64,000 nucleotides of DNA. It comes from Heliocybe sulcata. Its lineage: Eukaryota > Basidiomycota > Agaricomycetes > Gloeophyllales > Gloeophyllaceae. Positions 46,391-58,264 of this stretch are shown here, one piece after another. The translations under genes were made by a program, and so were the position numbers. The DNA is taken from contig ML213505.1 of assembly GCA_004369045.1 (NCBI GenBank), forward strand, positions 124,001-188,000, in the 5' to 3' direction. The notes beneath the pieces were generated by a model that had not been told where the DNA came from, ran no database searches, and saw only the letters and a list, made by a program, of their open reading frames with translations. Position 1 is the first letter of the stretch; each line of letters begins with the position of its first letter.

Positions 46391-48331
46391 AACGCGGGAG
46401 TGACCGGCCGCATCTAGCTACCTGCTGTAGAATGGGTTCTATTGCAAATACCACTCGCCCAGATGTGTTTGACGTGTGAGGGCCAGTGTGTCTGAACGGC
46501 CTCCCAGCAGCGGACCTACAGCTTTCAATTTTGCTGGGAAGGGAATCATCTCCTAATGATCATATTGGTCCCTCTCCATAGACAAGTCCGGCCTTAGTCC
46601 AAAGCGTAAGATGGGATATTTATATGCCGACGAAAGGGCGCCGCTCGTCTGGAATGTCATTATGAGCGTCTCATATGTGTTGCTGCCGCGGAGCTCTGGT
46701 CTGCTACAGTCATCCTGCGTGAAGTCGCTCTCCCTCCGAACTTGTTTATGCTAATGACAGGAATCGGAGTACGGCAACCCCGACTACAATTGCTACCTAA
46801 ATGTCAGCAGACGAGGACCGAGATAATAATTCCTCCAGCAAATAAAGTTACTCATATGCTTACCTTTCAATGAGAATAGAGCAAGTCTCAAGCCGAGAGC
46901 GCCGCCCGTTGATGGAGATACGAAAGAACGGGAAAGAATCAGTTTCGATGTCAGGCCTCCCGGACAGGTACCACGCGACAATCCTGTGCATCCCACGTGG
47001 AGTCCCTTATGGGTCCTGACTTTTCATTTACCGCCTGCGCAAAACTAGCGCGCTCCGATGGACATCAGCATCAAGTGTACATGTTTCGCAGGGCTCTGGT
47101 ATCGAATCGGAGATCACAATCTTAGGGTGTCATTAATCACCATCGAGATTGACCTGTTTACCTCGCTATTCAGCGCAGTCAACATTATTAGGAACATTGC
47201 GAATACAAGGCAGTACCCTGGTGATGCGGAGACTTCAAACAGGCAGTCGAGTTGATGGTCCCAGGACGCCCAAAACTAAGGCTATCTGCAGGTGTCGTGC
47301 CAAATACTCTCCCATTTGCAGAGAGGTTCTTGGGTTGTCTGGTACTAATACAAACATCTCATCCGAAGTCAGGAGTTGACTAACATTGGCATGGCAGAAT
47401 TATTGACCGAGAACATCGTCGAGACACCTGCGATCAGGTCGACTCCGGACATCCGCTATTTGAATAGAGCATACTCTGAATGTATGCCTTCCGGGTTAAT
47501 CGTGAGTCCTGATGATTTACAAATTCCAGTGAGCGGGTTCTCGTGCACAGACGACCCACTCAGCTAGAACGTCTTCCTTTCATCGCAGGCCTGAGGCAGA
47601 AAGCAATGACTCGATACTGTGCGGATCAAAAAGGTTTTGATCAGTTTCTATTCTTGCAGTATCATCGTTGCATCACAGCAGGAGTCGTCGTATCCTAGAG
47701 TGATCGGGATACAACTCGTCCAAGCCGCGGCTTGATCAAGAGTGCAGCCACAGTTTCGGGACCCTCCGTGGCTGTATACACGAGCTGGCACGGAACCTAG
47801 CCTGTACAATCCAGAAATGACGGTGGCGTGGTGTAAGGGCGCAACCCACGAGCGACAGAGCGAGATGCATCGGGCATCGATTGATTTGACCGAATCTGAC
47901 AGCAAATTGACGCGAGCCTATGCTTTCTGGGGAATTCAACTGACCAAACAATATCCAAGAGGGCGACGAAACAAAACAGTCAAGACCAATTGTGAAGGCT
48001 GCACTCACGAATTCGCCGCAATCAAGACTATTCCGGAAGCTACGCCTTTCTCCCATAGGCTTCCATGAATTATGGGAAACAGTGGTGGAACTAAGTAGAC
48101 CATAAGGTGGGCATCTGGACGCCTATGCGCGCACTATTGATGGTAAAGAAAGATGGGATCACATACACATAGATGCAAACACACACGGGCGCAGTGGGTG
48201 ACTTCCTGTGACAACGGGACTCCTGAGCAGCAGCTCTGAGGCATAAAAAGAGCCCGCTCAATGTCTACTATGGTCCAAGCAAAAGAACATCCTCCCAGCT
48301 CACCTTCGCACCAACTCTACTACAAGCATCC
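46391..48331. other. 1.9-kb region without a supported gene
   Basis: Only short frames without motifs are present on both strands. The end of the region is the promoter of the dioxygenase gene. No RNA gene or repeat was recognised. Confidence 0.45.
48242..48250 (+). promoter_or_regulatory. TATA-like element of the IDO gene
   Basis: CATAAAAAG lies about 88 bases upstream of the dioxygenase ATG, followed by a pyrimidine-rich leader (AACATCCTCCCAGCTCACC). This is a common fungal promoter layout. Confidence 0.4.
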
Positions 48332-49869
48332 ATGGAGGTTACAGCGTTTCTTCTAACGACTACCTGTCAGGATCTTGCTCAGATGGCTTTGTCCTATATC
48401 ACGAAAGTAGCATCCTACTACCCTCGACGATTCCCCGGTGCTACCGCCGTCGAGTCGCAAGAGACGTTCGATGTTAGCGACATCACGGGCTTTCTGCCTG
48501 AACAACCGCTACGGCGTTTACCCCAGGCATACGACATCTGGGAGGCAGCCCTGGTAGAGGCACAAAGCGTGCTGCGCCTCGGGGCTGACAATAGCAATGT
48601 CGCGCTCGCCAAGAGGCAAGAAGGGGTACACTGGAGGGGAGCCATCAGAGAGGTGAGAATGAATTCATTGAAGCACAATATTCAATGACTTACGACTGGC
48701 GCAGTGGCCAGTTCTGAGCGTCGAAGATCTGCGGGACGACATACGCCAACTGCAAAGAGCGCACTACGTGCTGGCGTTTCTCGTGCACTGGTTTGTGCAC
48801 TCCATTCCTCCTACAGAACCTCCGTCACCGGTGCAGGTGCCGCGAGGACTCGCAGTACCGCTGGTGGCAGTCTCGCGCTTGCTGGGAATAGCCCCAGTAC
48901 TCACCTTCGCCGACGTGGTAATGTGGAACGCTCAGCCGGAAGATCCTGATTATCCCATTTCAGTCGACAACCTCCGCTTCGAACACGTACTCTCCGGCAC
49001 GGAGGACGAGTACAACTTCTACCTCATGTCTGCGCGGGCAGAGCTGCAGTTAGTAGAAACTCTACGCATCATAGAATCGTACCACAACTTGCCGAACACT
49101 ACCGACCTTGCCTCTATCACAAAGATAGGACGCGATCTTGCTCGTATTACGACCGCGATCCATGATATCACGGCAACGCTGGAGTCTTCACGCAGTACCA
49201 TTGACCCGCATGGTTTCTACTTCAATGTCCGCCCGTGGTGGAAGGGTAGCGACGGTGACGGACCCGATTCGCCGGGTTGGATTTATGAAGGGGTATCAGG
49301 AACGGACCATATAGATCTCAGTGGTCCATCGGCGGGGCAGTCTTCAGCTGTGGGTTGCCGCACTACCTGTATATGCCTTATCTGACTGCTGTCACCCTCT
49401 CTAGATGCATGCGCTGGACATCTTCCTAGACGTGGATCACAAGCTAGTCAAGCGTCGTTCACCTGCTCCGTCCGGAGAAAATAAGAAAGCTGACCTAGGC
49501 TTTATGGAGCGCATGAGGCGGTACATGCCCGGCAAACACCGCGAGTACCTAGAGTATCTGACCAGGACACCCCGACCGCTGCGGGAAGTGGTCAGACAGA
49601 ATCAGGTGCTGCGCGATCCATACAACACGGCAGTACGATCTCTGAAGGCATTCAGAGACGTGCATATCCGCATCGCTTGCCTGTACATCGTGTCGATGTC
49701 AAAATCACAGGCACAGATCCCGTCGCAGTGTCCAGCTTCGGCCATGCTGAACAAAGCGATGAACGACGCGGACAGACACCGTGCGCCAGTCCGGGGAACG
49801 GGAGGCACCGCTCTGGTTCCTCTGCTGAAGGCCGGTAGAGATGCGACGGCTCGCACACTAGTGCAGTAG
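48332..49869 (+). CDS. IDO: Indoleamine 2,3-dioxygenase
   Basis: Three exons (48332-48652, 48705-49349, 49405-49869) give 476 residues. The family order is intact: DVSDITGFLPEQPLRRLP at the start, HYVLAFLVHWFVHSIPP, VPRGLAVPLVAVSRLLG, FYFNVRPWWKG, SGPSAGQSSAMHALDIFLD, and near the end the helix FRDVHIRIACLYIV with the likely proximal haem histidine, followed by GTGGTALVPLLKAGRDAT. IDO opens the indole ring of tryptophan to N-formylkynurenine, the first step to kynurenine and NAD. Fungi often have several IDO paralogues with different affinity; which this is cannot be read here. No targeting signal is seen, so it is probably cytosolic. Confidence 0.93.
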
Positions 49870-50560
49870 ATGCCTGACGCCCGGTGTCAGGTAGGAGCCC
49901 GGAAGCATCTGCGTGGTTTCCTTTCATTCGGGACAGTGGTTCCCTACTATATATGCATTAATGGTTTGGCTTCGGACCGCTGCTTGGATCGTTGCATTAA
50001 TACGGACATACCTTCGAGGATAACTCTAAGTTATTTTGTATACAGCATATGCGGACGCTGCTGAGCAGCTAATACTTGAGCATCACCACTTTATACATGT
50101 AGCACCTATGTACTTTTTAATGAGTATGTAATGGAGACCTACTTCATCTCGACAATTAGGTTGCAAAGACACATCACATAGGAGGGAAGAAAGTAACGGA
50201 CCGCTGCTGGCAGACTTGATATTGTCAAGAGCAATACGTCTGTTACTCAAGTTATCCCGTGGTAGGTCCGTGAGAGAGACCAGACTGGAGAAACGCCGAC
50301 TGGCGCACAGCAAAATCGCCGAGTGACAATATCAGTCTATTTCCAGCGGACGGTCTCCTGGTAAATCAACGAACAAGATCCCTGCAAATGCATGAAGACT
50401 AGGAGGAGGCACGGCTAAGCACGGCTCCGACAAGCATGGGAAACATTCCCGAAATGGCCTGCTTATGTCAGACACGCGCTATATAATCAGTAAAGTTAGG
50501 ACGCGCCTCGTACGCGTCTCCCCTCTAAAACCCTCTGTACTTTGAAACTCGGTATTCAAC
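49870..50560. other. Intergenic region with RPA1 promoter
   Basis: The first part is AT-rich 3' sequence of the IDO gene. The last 100 bases hold the RPA1 promoter elements listed separately. No gene is seen. Confidence 0.5.
50474..50517 (+). promoter_or_regulatory. RPA1 promoter: TATA box and MluI-box-like hexamers
   Basis: TATATAAT (50480-50487) lies 81 bases before the RPA1 ATG. Around it are ACGCGC at 50474 and 50501 and a full ACGCGT at 50512-50517. ACGCGT is the MluI cell-cycle box bound by MBF/DSC1 factors that switch on DNA-replication genes at G1/S in ascomycete yeasts. Use in this fungus is inferred. Confidence 0.5.
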
Positions 50561-52800
50561 ATGCAGGTCGAACTCAGCGGGGGCATGATAAAGCGTCTCT
50601 TCAACTCGCAAGACACGGGCGAGGATCTGTCCACATCTCAGCCCATTTTGCAGGTCATCTCTATGAAGAAGGTCGACCCGCCACCAAACGCGACAAACCA
50701 CTCGTCCGACCGCTGGCGAACCATCATCTCTGATGGTGAACACTTCATGCAAGGAATGTTCGCAACTCAGGTGAATGGGTTGATTGAGGCACACGAGATA
50801 CAGAAGAACACGGTCATAGCAGTGGAGAACTTCAGCTGCAGCTACCTTCAGGGCAAAAGGTATGTATGATTATCGGCTGTAGCTATCACCACTCTGAACT
50901 TCTGTATAAGGTTACTTATTATCATGGCTGCTCGTGTTATCACTCAAGCGGGCGAGAAGATCGGCAAGCCAGAGAACGTGCAAGGTGGTGCTGCCGCGGC
51001 TGCGGAGAGCAGTGCCCCGCAGACGCCCAATCCGGCACCTTCGCCCTCTACTACCACCACGACCCCTGTTCCTCATGCGCAGAGCCGACAACAAAGTTCC
51101 GCAAAAGTCGGAGGAAAGGCAAACTCGATATACCCGATCGAAGGTCTAAGCCCCTACCAGAACAACTGGACCATCAAAGCACGTGTCACACAGAAGACCG
51201 ACGTCAAGACATGGTCCAACCAACGCGGAGAAGGCAAGCTATTCAGCGTTACCCTTATGGATGAGACAGGCGAAATCCGAGCTACTGGCTTCAACTCTGT
51301 TGTTGACGAGCTGTACGACAAACTCCAAGAAGGGAATGTGTACTACATATCGAAGGCTCGAGTGAATCTAGCCAAGAAAAAATTCTCCAATATTCAGAAT
51401 GATTACGAGCTCGCTCTTGAGCGTAACACGGAGGTCGAGGAGGTGAGTGGTTATGAGAATCTAGGGCCTGTCATTACCTGACTTATCAGTAGTGTCCGGA
51501 CGCATCCAATGTCCCTGCAGTACGGTACAATTTTGTCAATTTGAATGGCCTGGAAGAGCTCCAAAAGGACGCCACTTGTGGTAAGTATCATGCTGCGTGC
51601 CTCTGATCCGCAGGGCTCATTTCTGGCAGACTTTATTGGCGTCATCAAGGACGTCGGCGATTTAGGGACCATCACCTCCAAAGCCAGCAACAAGACAGTT
51701 AGGTCGTTCCTTGATGACAATCATGCAGTGACCGACATATGGTACAGGTCGCCAAACGTGATCTCACCCTGGTGGATCAAACCGGCAAATCTGTCCGGCT
51801 AACTCTTTGGGGTGCTCAAGCAGAGCAATTCAACGCAGATGACTCGCCCGTCGTAGCCTTCAAGGGTGTCAAGGTTGGAGACTTCGGAGGTCAGTTGGCG
51901 TGCTATTCGAAGAAACCCCATACTGAGATTACCCTTCGCATAGGTCGTTCTTTGTCGATGTATAGCTCAAGCACTATGAGTATCAATCCCGATATCACTG
52001 AGGCCCATAGTCTTCGGGGCTGGTACGATGCTTTGGGATCCGGGCAGAATTTCACGTCGATGTCTAGCGGCAGCAATGCCGGAAGCAGCACGATGGGGGG
52101 AGTCAGTCGTGATGAGATGCGTACCTTGTTTGATGTCAAGGAATCGGGCTTGGGCACGTCCGACAAGGCGGACTATTTCTCGTGTCGGGCTACGATCATG
52201 CACATCAAGGGGGACAATATCTCCTACCCTGCGTGTCCCACAGAGGGATGCAACAAGAAGGTAGTTGATATCGGTGGTCAATGGCGGTGCGAGAAATGTG
52301 ACAGGTCCTTTGAAAGACCTGAGCACCGGTGAGGCCTGAATCGGATATGTCTTGCACTTTGTTGACGTCCCATCTTTAGATACATCATGTCCATGGCTGT
52401 GGCGGATCATACCGCTCAGGCGTGGTTGCAGGGCTTCAACGACGTGGGACTGGCTGTCTTCGGGATGAGTGCCAATGAACTGGTGGATATCAAAGTAAGT
52501 CTCGACAGCGTGTTTCGTGTCCACGTACTCATCCTCCTTTAGGAGCGCGATGAACCTGCGTACAATGTCATCTTGCACAAGTCAAATTGCGCGACATTTA
52601 ACTTCGCCTGCCGCGCTAAGCAAGACACGTACAATGTATGTTCTGCCTCCCAATTTTAATCGAGACATTGGACCTGAGATCATTTCTCGCAGGACCAGAC
52701 GCGTATCCGCTATGGTATATCCCGCCTTACGCCGTTGGATTACAAGGCTGAAATGCGGGCTTTGAAGACCATCTTGCAGTCGCCGTGGGCGAGGGCCTAG
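50561..52800 (+). CDS. RFA1: Replication protein A large subunit (RPA1)
   Basis: Eight exons (50561-50859, 50911-51442, 51493-51580, 51630-51697, 51748-52328, 52380-52494, 52543-52635, 52693-52800) give 627 residues, the normal RPA70 length. The N-terminal domain ([12 protein letters not shown] to [13 protein letters not shown]) is followed by a Ser/Thr/Pro linker and DNA-binding domains A ([20 protein letters not shown]), B ([35 protein letters not shown]) and C, which has a zinc ribbon CPTEGCNKK...[10 protein letters not shown]. The C-terminus [20 protein letters not shown] is the trimerisation part. RPA coats single-stranded DNA in replication, repair and checkpoint signalling. The exon 3 acceptor is CAGTAG; only the downstream AG avoids an in-frame stop. 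Confidence 0.96.
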
Positions 52801-52920
52801 TCCTTAATCTGCCCTTAGATGTGCATACGTATTGCTCTTATCCATGTATCAGTAGTGCACCGTTATATTATTTCGAATCTGCAGCGATGAAAATCATCCA
52901 TAGTTTACAAGGCCGTTGGG

Positions 52921-52926
52921 AATAAA
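52921..52926 (+). terminator. Possible polyadenylation signal AATAAA
   Basis: AATAAA lies about 120 bases after the RPA1 stop in an AT-rich patch shared with the 3' end of the convergent gene. Confidence 0.3.
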
Positions 52927-52973
52927 TCATTAAATAACATAAGCATACAGAGCCTACAAACAGCGTCCACCAC

Positions 52974-55900
52974 TTAGGGAGGGTCCAAGGGATAGTGGTA
53001 TACTCGCCTCAACAACTGCCAGACGACCCCTAAGCCACCCGCTACCGCGTCCATAGTGGCGCGGCCAGCCGAGTGCAAATCGTACTCCTCGGGCCACTTA
53101 AAATGGATAGGATGACTGCGAACGATAGCATATGTAGTTGACGCAGCATGTGTAATTGATGAAGCAGATGTGGGCATACTGGGCGTAGAGTTTCCTTCGC
53201 GCATATCGCCAGGAGACGAGTTGGTGGGAGGAGGGACTGGTGGTTCCAGAATTTGATCTATACGCAATGTGGCGGAGGTAGGTGCTGCGAACCACCGATG
53301 GCTCTGGGTATTAATCAGCACAGTCTGTGTATAAGTCACTGTAACAGGATCCGGTGCAGCCTCCAACTCCAGCGACGCGGAGCATTTACCAAGGGATCTC
53401 CTCAATTGCCGAAGCTCCGAGTTCGCAGTAAGCAGGCAGATGAGCAAGATCAAGCATACGACGGCAGGAACGGTGACCATCACCGAACGGGTCGACTTCA
53501 AGCCCGATAGCGGACTGGTTTGCCTCGTAGAGATGATGTCGATTGTCAGACCAGGGCAGAACAGCTCCTCCATGCTGTAGCGCAGAAGCCGTCTACCTCT
53601 GACATTAGATTGCTGATGCGTCAAATTGGATTCCATAGATAATATGTCAAAACCTGAGATTGCGAGTCAGTTGAGATATTGCTAGATGGCAATTATCGTA
53701 CCATATGCGGCCTCGACATTGACGTCCAAGCAGCCAACAGGCAGAGCGAACATGGGCAAGCACACGTGCAAATGGCTCGTTTCCTTTGCCTTCTGTTTTC
53801 CTTTCCGCTTGACGGATTCTGGCGTCCTCTCCTCTTGATTCCGAATCACATAGTCCACTTGCACCTTACTTCCTCCAGCTGCTCCTACGTGTACTTTAAC
53901 CCAACTCACCCACTCATCGCCACGCAATTGTTGGGAAGGCATAACCAGTGACGACAGCGACGAAGACAGGTCCTGTCGCACTGCCACTGTTGTCTCGAAA
54001 CGAACAGACACGCCTTCCACGCTCGCGCTGACGACTTCAACGCGGGGCGGCTTCGAATCAATATCACGTTTCTCCTGATCGTCGGATCGCGCAGGATCAT
54101 CGAGGGGTTGCTGACGCAGTCCAAACTCCAGCCACTCTGACTCATCATCAGTCGGCGCCGGCAGGACCACCCTGACAGCATATGCGTTAGGGAGGTCGAT
54201 GCCATTGCTCAGTGGCGTCACCGTGACCGCGACCCACGGTATGATTAATGGACCGTCTCTCTCTGGCCGCATTGCCATCGGTGTCGCTTGGACCACACTC
54301 ATAGTCGGCGAAGATGCTTGGCTGGGCGTTCGATGGGATATTGCAGACACCTTCCGAGTTCGAGCCGGGGTGCGAGGTACCGCTGCTAAGTATCGCAGAG
54401 CGACGCGACCGCCCTCAATGCCACATTTTGCCGCAGCTCCTCGCTGCAACACGGTGCGTCTCGTCTGCGCGTCGCGCAGGTCACCGGTTGAATTATAGAC
54501 GTCGACAGTGGCGCCATCGACATCATTCCGAACTACAGTCGATATCATCTCGGCGTCCGCAGCAGGAACACGGAAACGAGGAATTGCCACCGGATCTACA
54601 TCTCCCTCAGCATCGGACCCAGAAACCGAAGATGACGGAGAATTGTATGAGAACGGTGATGGCCGAGATTTCACAAGGACAATGCCGCTGATGTTGAAGG
54701 TGAACATATTTTTTGCAGGCGGGAGCAGTTCATTGATGTTGATGTGCAGAGTGAGTGGTGCAAGCGGTGGGCGCGAAGGGTCGTCCTGCGGGGGTACGAT
54801 ACCGTTCACGGATGACAGTCGACTGCTCCCTTCTGCTAGGGAATCGCTAGAAGTGAGCATGCCTGACGAAGGCGCACTGCTGGGGGCACTTTCAAAGGAG
54901 TAGTCGGGCACGTTCTGGATCGGTAAGGGTGCTCGAAGTAGAGATGACGACGAAGAACTCTGTCGCACATTGGGTTTGAAGGGACTCGCAGATGACACCG
55001 ACACATCCGGAACCTCCAGTGAAGAAGGCCTTGAAACCATGGAAGGCGGCGAACCTGCATCGTACCCGGTGAAGCCCCGACCGCCGTCGATGAACCAGCG
55101 CGCATCCGCGCCTGGGAGCCATGAGACGTCGGATCCTTGCCCATCCAAAGTGACGTCCAGTCCAAGGAGCGTCGCTACACCTGGGAACCAGACACCTTGG
55201 CACGTCCCCGAGTACTCCAGTTTCATTACGACGCCTTCTCCAGTCTTGTCCCTGCCTTTGCCGAGCACTACGGCTGTCATTTCACCCTTCACGTCACGGA
55301 CGCCCACTCGCCTACGTCCGTCGCCTTCGACCGTCTTCATGGGAGTAGCCCAGCGGACGCGTACCTGCTCGGTACTGGGGAATGTCCCCTGGATCCCGCA
55401 GCCATCAGAGAAGCCGGCGGTTGAGGAATCGGAGGATTCGTCGTCAGCGAAGTGCGTATACGAGCTGGCCCTCGATGCTTTGCTAGACGCATTACGAGTT
55501 ACATGTGGATCCGCAGTGAGGTCCCATGACCCTGGATCTTCTTCAGCGGAAGAGAGTGAATGGAGAGAGGCGGACGCGCTCGAGTTTGGAGGAAATATGC
55601 GTAATTTGATGTGGTTCGACAAACATCGCGGAGTAGGAATGGACAGCTGCAGAGGCTGTCAATTTTCTGTCGATAAGTATACACAAACTCTCGTACCAGA
55701 TAGGGTGCTCTAGGAGGTTTCGTGAGCAATGGAACCCACAAATCTATGGCAGCCATGAACTGGATCACGTTCTTCTCACTCACGGATGTGCGCCTGGCGC
55801 GATGAGTACTGCCTGGTGAACGACTCATCGCAATACGGCTCTCCAGTTCATCAATACCGTTAAGTCTCGATGACGGAGGGAATTCTCTAGGGAGAACATA

Positions 55901-56485
55901 GGATACCTGATAACCAGAGACAAGGACCTGACCAGTGTATCGTTCGTCCAAGGGCGGTATGTGCGCATTATGGGCTGCTCGTCTGGACGAAGATCCCACG
56001 ATAGGAGTGGAGGGAGCGGACAGTCCGAACAGGGACATATAGGACTGAGATGATCTGGCGGGAAGATTGAGAGCTCGCGCAGCGCTGTGCAAAAGCGGAC
56101 ATGTTGTCGACGAAAAGTTGTATGGCACCGAGTTGCTGTCAATTGGGTGGACCTGGGAGTTCACAATCTTGATGTTCTCTTCGGGAAAAAGGGCTATCGT
56201 GGAGCCTGGTGTCACGCTGTCGCGAGGCATAGTCAACTGGTCGAGCCATCATATTGGATGTTAAGGAGCTTCCAAGCATTGCAGCATTGTACTATACGGA
56301 CAGACCTTCAAGTACATCCTAATCTCAGCACCATCATAGCCATGTTTGGCCTTTCCCTCCACTGCGAGACGCGTAACAATGTTGATCTTCGGCTGCTGGC
56401 CCAAAGTGAAGGCCTGCGAAGACCCGATGGTGGACAGCGGTGGACTGGATGTCCGAGTACGGTGTGAGACGGAGCTCGGTGGCAT
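52974..56485 (-). CDS. Large conserved-looking protein of unknown function, one TM helix
   Basis: Four exons (56485-56306, 56236-55697, 55646-53702, 53653-52974) join in phase to 1114 residues. The last join (48-nt intron with a GTACGA donor, a CTGAC branch-like site and CAG acceptor) links an 888-residue part to a 226-residue part that would otherwise be two genes 45 bases apart. I do not recognise the family. Visible parts are a Ser-rich N-terminus, KINIVTRLAVEGKAKHGYDG, GYQVSYVLPREFPPSSR, acidic and Ser-rich linkers, beta-rich stretches (for example WVSWVKVHVGAAGGSKVQVD), and near residue 945 a hydrophobic helix SVMVTVPAVVCLILLICLL flanked by basic residues. A single-pass membrane protein with a mostly cytosolic N-part is inferred. 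Confidence 0.65.
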
Positions 56486-58264
56486 CAATCAAACAAGCCT
56501 AGTTCTTATTTGTGGATGTTGTTAAGAGACAGAGTTCGCGGAGGGGTGCCGCGATTTTGCGAGGTAACGGACGTAACGCGAAGGTCGTTGAAGTGCTTAT
56601 GGGGGCACGGGCAGCGTCGAATGGCCTTATATAGAGATATATTGGAGGACGGACGGGACAGGCAGGAGACCCAAAGCAGACGGCGGACGCGCCTCGAGAG
56701 TTCGCTGAGTTTGTGACGGTTCGCGTTGAAGCATGCTGTCCGAGACGCGTCTCAGTAAACAGAGCAGCCGTGGGAAATAATCCGGTCCACAGAGACTACG
56801 CGTACCTGCCCAAATCCGTCGATTGTGGCGGTGGCTCCGCTCTACAATGACTTCGCATCAGATATCCCAGGGGATTAGTCGGTGGTAGCCTGAGTGCTTG
56901 TTTCCGTACGTTCTTTCGGATCGCGACTCAATTATCAAGGTATTTCGCGAGCCCCAGTCGCGCATGAGACCGAGATCACGTCGTACTGATTTTTACTTCC
57001 GTAATCCCGGGGTCGACGCCTCCTTCACTGAGGGCATACAGCAGCTCAGTGCGCGTGCGCGCCATCGCAAAATGGTACTGATAGGCGAGGTATACTTACG
57101 CACTGTAACATGAACGAGATCCCTGGTGCATCGCCATCTGTTCCCGAAGCCCTGCAATACATATTAATAGTGTTCGTACCGGCCGGATGATTGCATGCCG
57201 CGTGGGCGGTATTCGAGCAGTACTCGTTGTCGACATCAGTCAGGGATGTTCGAGTACTGCCCTCGAATTGTCAAAAGAACCCGTCAGCTTCGAATTCTTC
57301 ATCTTGATTAATTGATTGCGGAGGGGTGCAGTTTGACTTCATAAACTATTTGATTGTGAAATACGCAGATATTGACCGCAGCGATAGGAGAGAGTTGCTT
57401 CAGGCCCAGTGAATACAAATGGACAGCGATTTGGATTGCTCGGATTCAGGCAGCGGTTTCAGCAACTCCGGTTATCGATATCCACGTACGTTTATCAATA
57501 ATGGAATTCGGGACGTCTGTTTCCCCCGAGCAGATTGAGGGCTCAGCAACTCCTAGATAGATCGCGGAGCAGGGCGCAAGTAGGAGCACGAGAATTTCGT
57601 GTTCATGGGAGTGGGTGAGGTGTATCAATCATTTCCTGTGAGATTTGATCCTTAGTATCGCGAGTACAGCTAATGCGTCCATTATGGTCTCTGGAAGGGT
57701 CCCGGAACTTACGATAATTACGAAGTTGGACGCATTTCAATCGTTCAATATACAGGATCTGGAGACGGTAAGTACTCGTTCCACTCTTTCCTCCATATAA
57801 ACGAGGCCTCGATTGATCTCGTTGCGCACAGCAGAATTTGGAAGCTCTCGGGTTTGGTCTTGCCCCGGGTCGGCATTTGTGAGTGTGGGATTCCAGAACA
57901 TGCCCTTACTATGGGCATGCCCCTCCAAACTGTATGAAGGCATCATCAGAGCATAGCTGCTCATTGCGACGCACACCGGAATACCTACCTACCTGGCCAG
58001 GGTTCTACCTTGAGCTGCCCGAATCTTGTCAAGATCCTCAAGCTATTAAGATATGAAAGATGTTACTGAGCTCCAGTTTGACTAGATTCAATCCGATCTT
58101 TGCACGATGAGGACCGTCCAGGTCAGAAAGACATAAATTTAGAAGAGTAGCTCGCAAATATGCCGCAGGCGGAGAGCGCGAGAACTGGGAGGGTCCTCTT
58201 CCTTAATTTGGGCAACCCTGGACCTGTTGTACATGGATTGCGTGAGCTTACGAATATCTTCTGA
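56486..58264. other. 1.8-kb divergent intergenic region
   Basis: No gene was built. Short frames near 57370-57560 and 57740-57980 lack motifs. The region should hold promoters of the large unknown gene and the M16 protease. Confidence 0.4.

Noticed and set aside
53682-53702. Stop codon ending an 894-residue protein, with a separate gene starting at 53636
   Set aside because: The stop lies in a sequence with good donor, branch-like site and acceptor that joins the two parts in phase; a single gene is simpler, though not proven.
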